Shown here in pieces: positions 63,619 through 64,000 of a DNA stretch of 64,000 bases. The notes beneath the pieces were generated by a model, which saw only the letters and a list, made by a program, of their open reading frames with translations, had not been told where the DNA came from and did no database searches. The stretch comes from Thalassospira povalilytica. GTDB lineage: Bacteria > Pseudomonadota > Alphaproteobacteria > Rhodospirillales > Thalassospiraceae. Position numbers and translations under genes: made by a program. The DNA lies in the NCBI RefSeq assembly GCF_002844235.1, contig NZ_PGTS01000008.1:62001-126000 (forward strand), given 5' to 3'. Numbering within the stretch: the first letter of the stretch is position 1; each line of letters begins with the position of its first letter.

Positions 63619-64000
63619 TCAGGCAGCCTTGGAAATGCCGAGCTGTCCCCAGACCGTCAGAAGCGAGTCGATCAAATGATCAATCAGCTCGTCATCATGA
63701 AGCGGACCGGGGGTAAAGCGCAGGCGTTCGGTGCCGCGCGGAACGGTCGGGTAATTGATCGGCTGAACATAGATGTCATGTTCAAACAACAGGCGGTCGC
63801 TGGCTTCCTTGCACATGGCGGCATCGCCAACCATCAGCGGCACGATGTGGCTTGGCGCGTCCATGACCGGAAGGCCGGCTGCACGCATTCGCTGACGCAG
63901 GGTTTCTGCACGTTCTTTCTGGGCCTGGCGTTCCGCATCGCTTTCCTTGAGATGACGGACAGAGGCAAGCGCACCTGCCGCAATGCTTGGCGGCTGGGAG
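63619..64000 (-). CDS. hemA: 5-aminolevulinate synthase, C-terminal part
   Basis: The last 126 codons of a gene that continues beyond the window. The sequence SQPPSIAAGALASVRHLKE, then SHIVPLMVGDAAMCKEASDRLLFEHDIYVQPINYPTVPRGTERLRFTPGP is that of the alphaproteobacterial ALA synthase (HemA, C4 pathway), which condenses glycine and succinyl-CoA. It begins heme synthesis. The glycine-rich PLP lysine region lies outside the window, and so cannot be seen. Confidence 0.92.
   Translation of the reverse strand, partial: SQPPSIAAGALASVRHLKESDAERQAQKERAETLRQRMRAAGLPVMDAPSHIVPLMVGDAAMCKEASDRLLFEHDIYVQPINYPTVPRGTERLRFTPGPLHDDELIDHLIDSLLTVWGQLGISKAA

Noticed and set aside
1-64000. Search for tRNA, rRNA, insertion sequences, integrases, phage and defence genes
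   Set aside because: No tRNA T-arm motif in a cloverleaf context, no transposase or integrase motif and no repeat-spacer pattern was found by reading; a covariance and profile search could still find weak cases.

Overview
The window looks like the chromosome of a marine alphaproteobacterium of the Rhodospirillales, most like Thalassospira. This rests on gene content and synteny as I remember them (HdaA, EipB/DUF1849, DUF2066, the purMN, hdaA, rnd, ppk/ppx and aspS neighbourhood, the HDAC-xseB-ispA-dxs-tlyA group, fabI-aroC-pdxH and a TRAP-type mat operon), not on a database search. Coding density is high and most genes are chromosomal housekeeping genes. I see no tRNA or rRNA gene, transposase, integrase, phage gene or CRISPR array.

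Layout. 0-2.5 kb (minus strand): end of a cytochrome-oxidase subunit IV-like gene, a small secreted protein, purN and purM, with an attenuator-like leader before purM. 2.8-10 kb (plus): DUF2066 protein, AI-2E family permease, HdaA, a RimB-like protease, a RimK-like ligase, an aspartoacylase-like hydrolase and RNase D. 10-14.2 kb: small accessory units, namely a TetR regulator controlling an AhpD-like protein, a DUF1348 protein, and a QorB-like reductase divergent from a LysR regulator. 14.2-20.3 kb (minus): a compact nucleotide-sugar cassette (rfbF, rfbG, C-methyltransferase, 3,5-epimerase, reductase, acetyltransferase, glycosyltransferase), probably for a branched CDP-6-deoxyhexose in surface polysaccharide. 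20.4-28.3 kb: DUF1835 protein, ppx, ppk, SixA-like phosphatase and aspS.

28.4-36.6 kb: two envelope proteins (one EipB-like), an ArsR regulator of the persulfide-sensor type, then HDAC-like deacetylase, xseB, ispA, an alpha/beta hydrolase and dxs (isoprenoid precursors). 36.7-45.6 kb: an SDR, a cysteine-cluster protein and a complete malonate operon matPQMAB with a divergent GntR regulator and GTATACCAG operators. 45.7-50 kb: tlyA, HbpS/GlcG-like protein, a LysR remnant, DUF2269 membrane protein, TetR, and an unusual protein with a catalytically degenerate RimB-like domain and a 215-residue Pro/Thr/Ala tail. 50-64 kb: aroC, fabI, YihY, SDR, MscS channel, DnaJ-like co-chaperone, glycine-zipper lipoprotein, pdxH, a second persulfide-type ArsR, a double Usp protein, SRAP, SDR, GNAT, a winged-helix protein and the 3' end of hemA.

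The most interesting items are the inactive RimB-like/mucin-like protein at 48.6-49.9 kb, the twin ArsR regulators whose two cysteines are spaced exactly as in SqrR/BigR, the possible attenuator before purM, and the C-methyl sugar cassette. I found no clearly new defence or mobile system.
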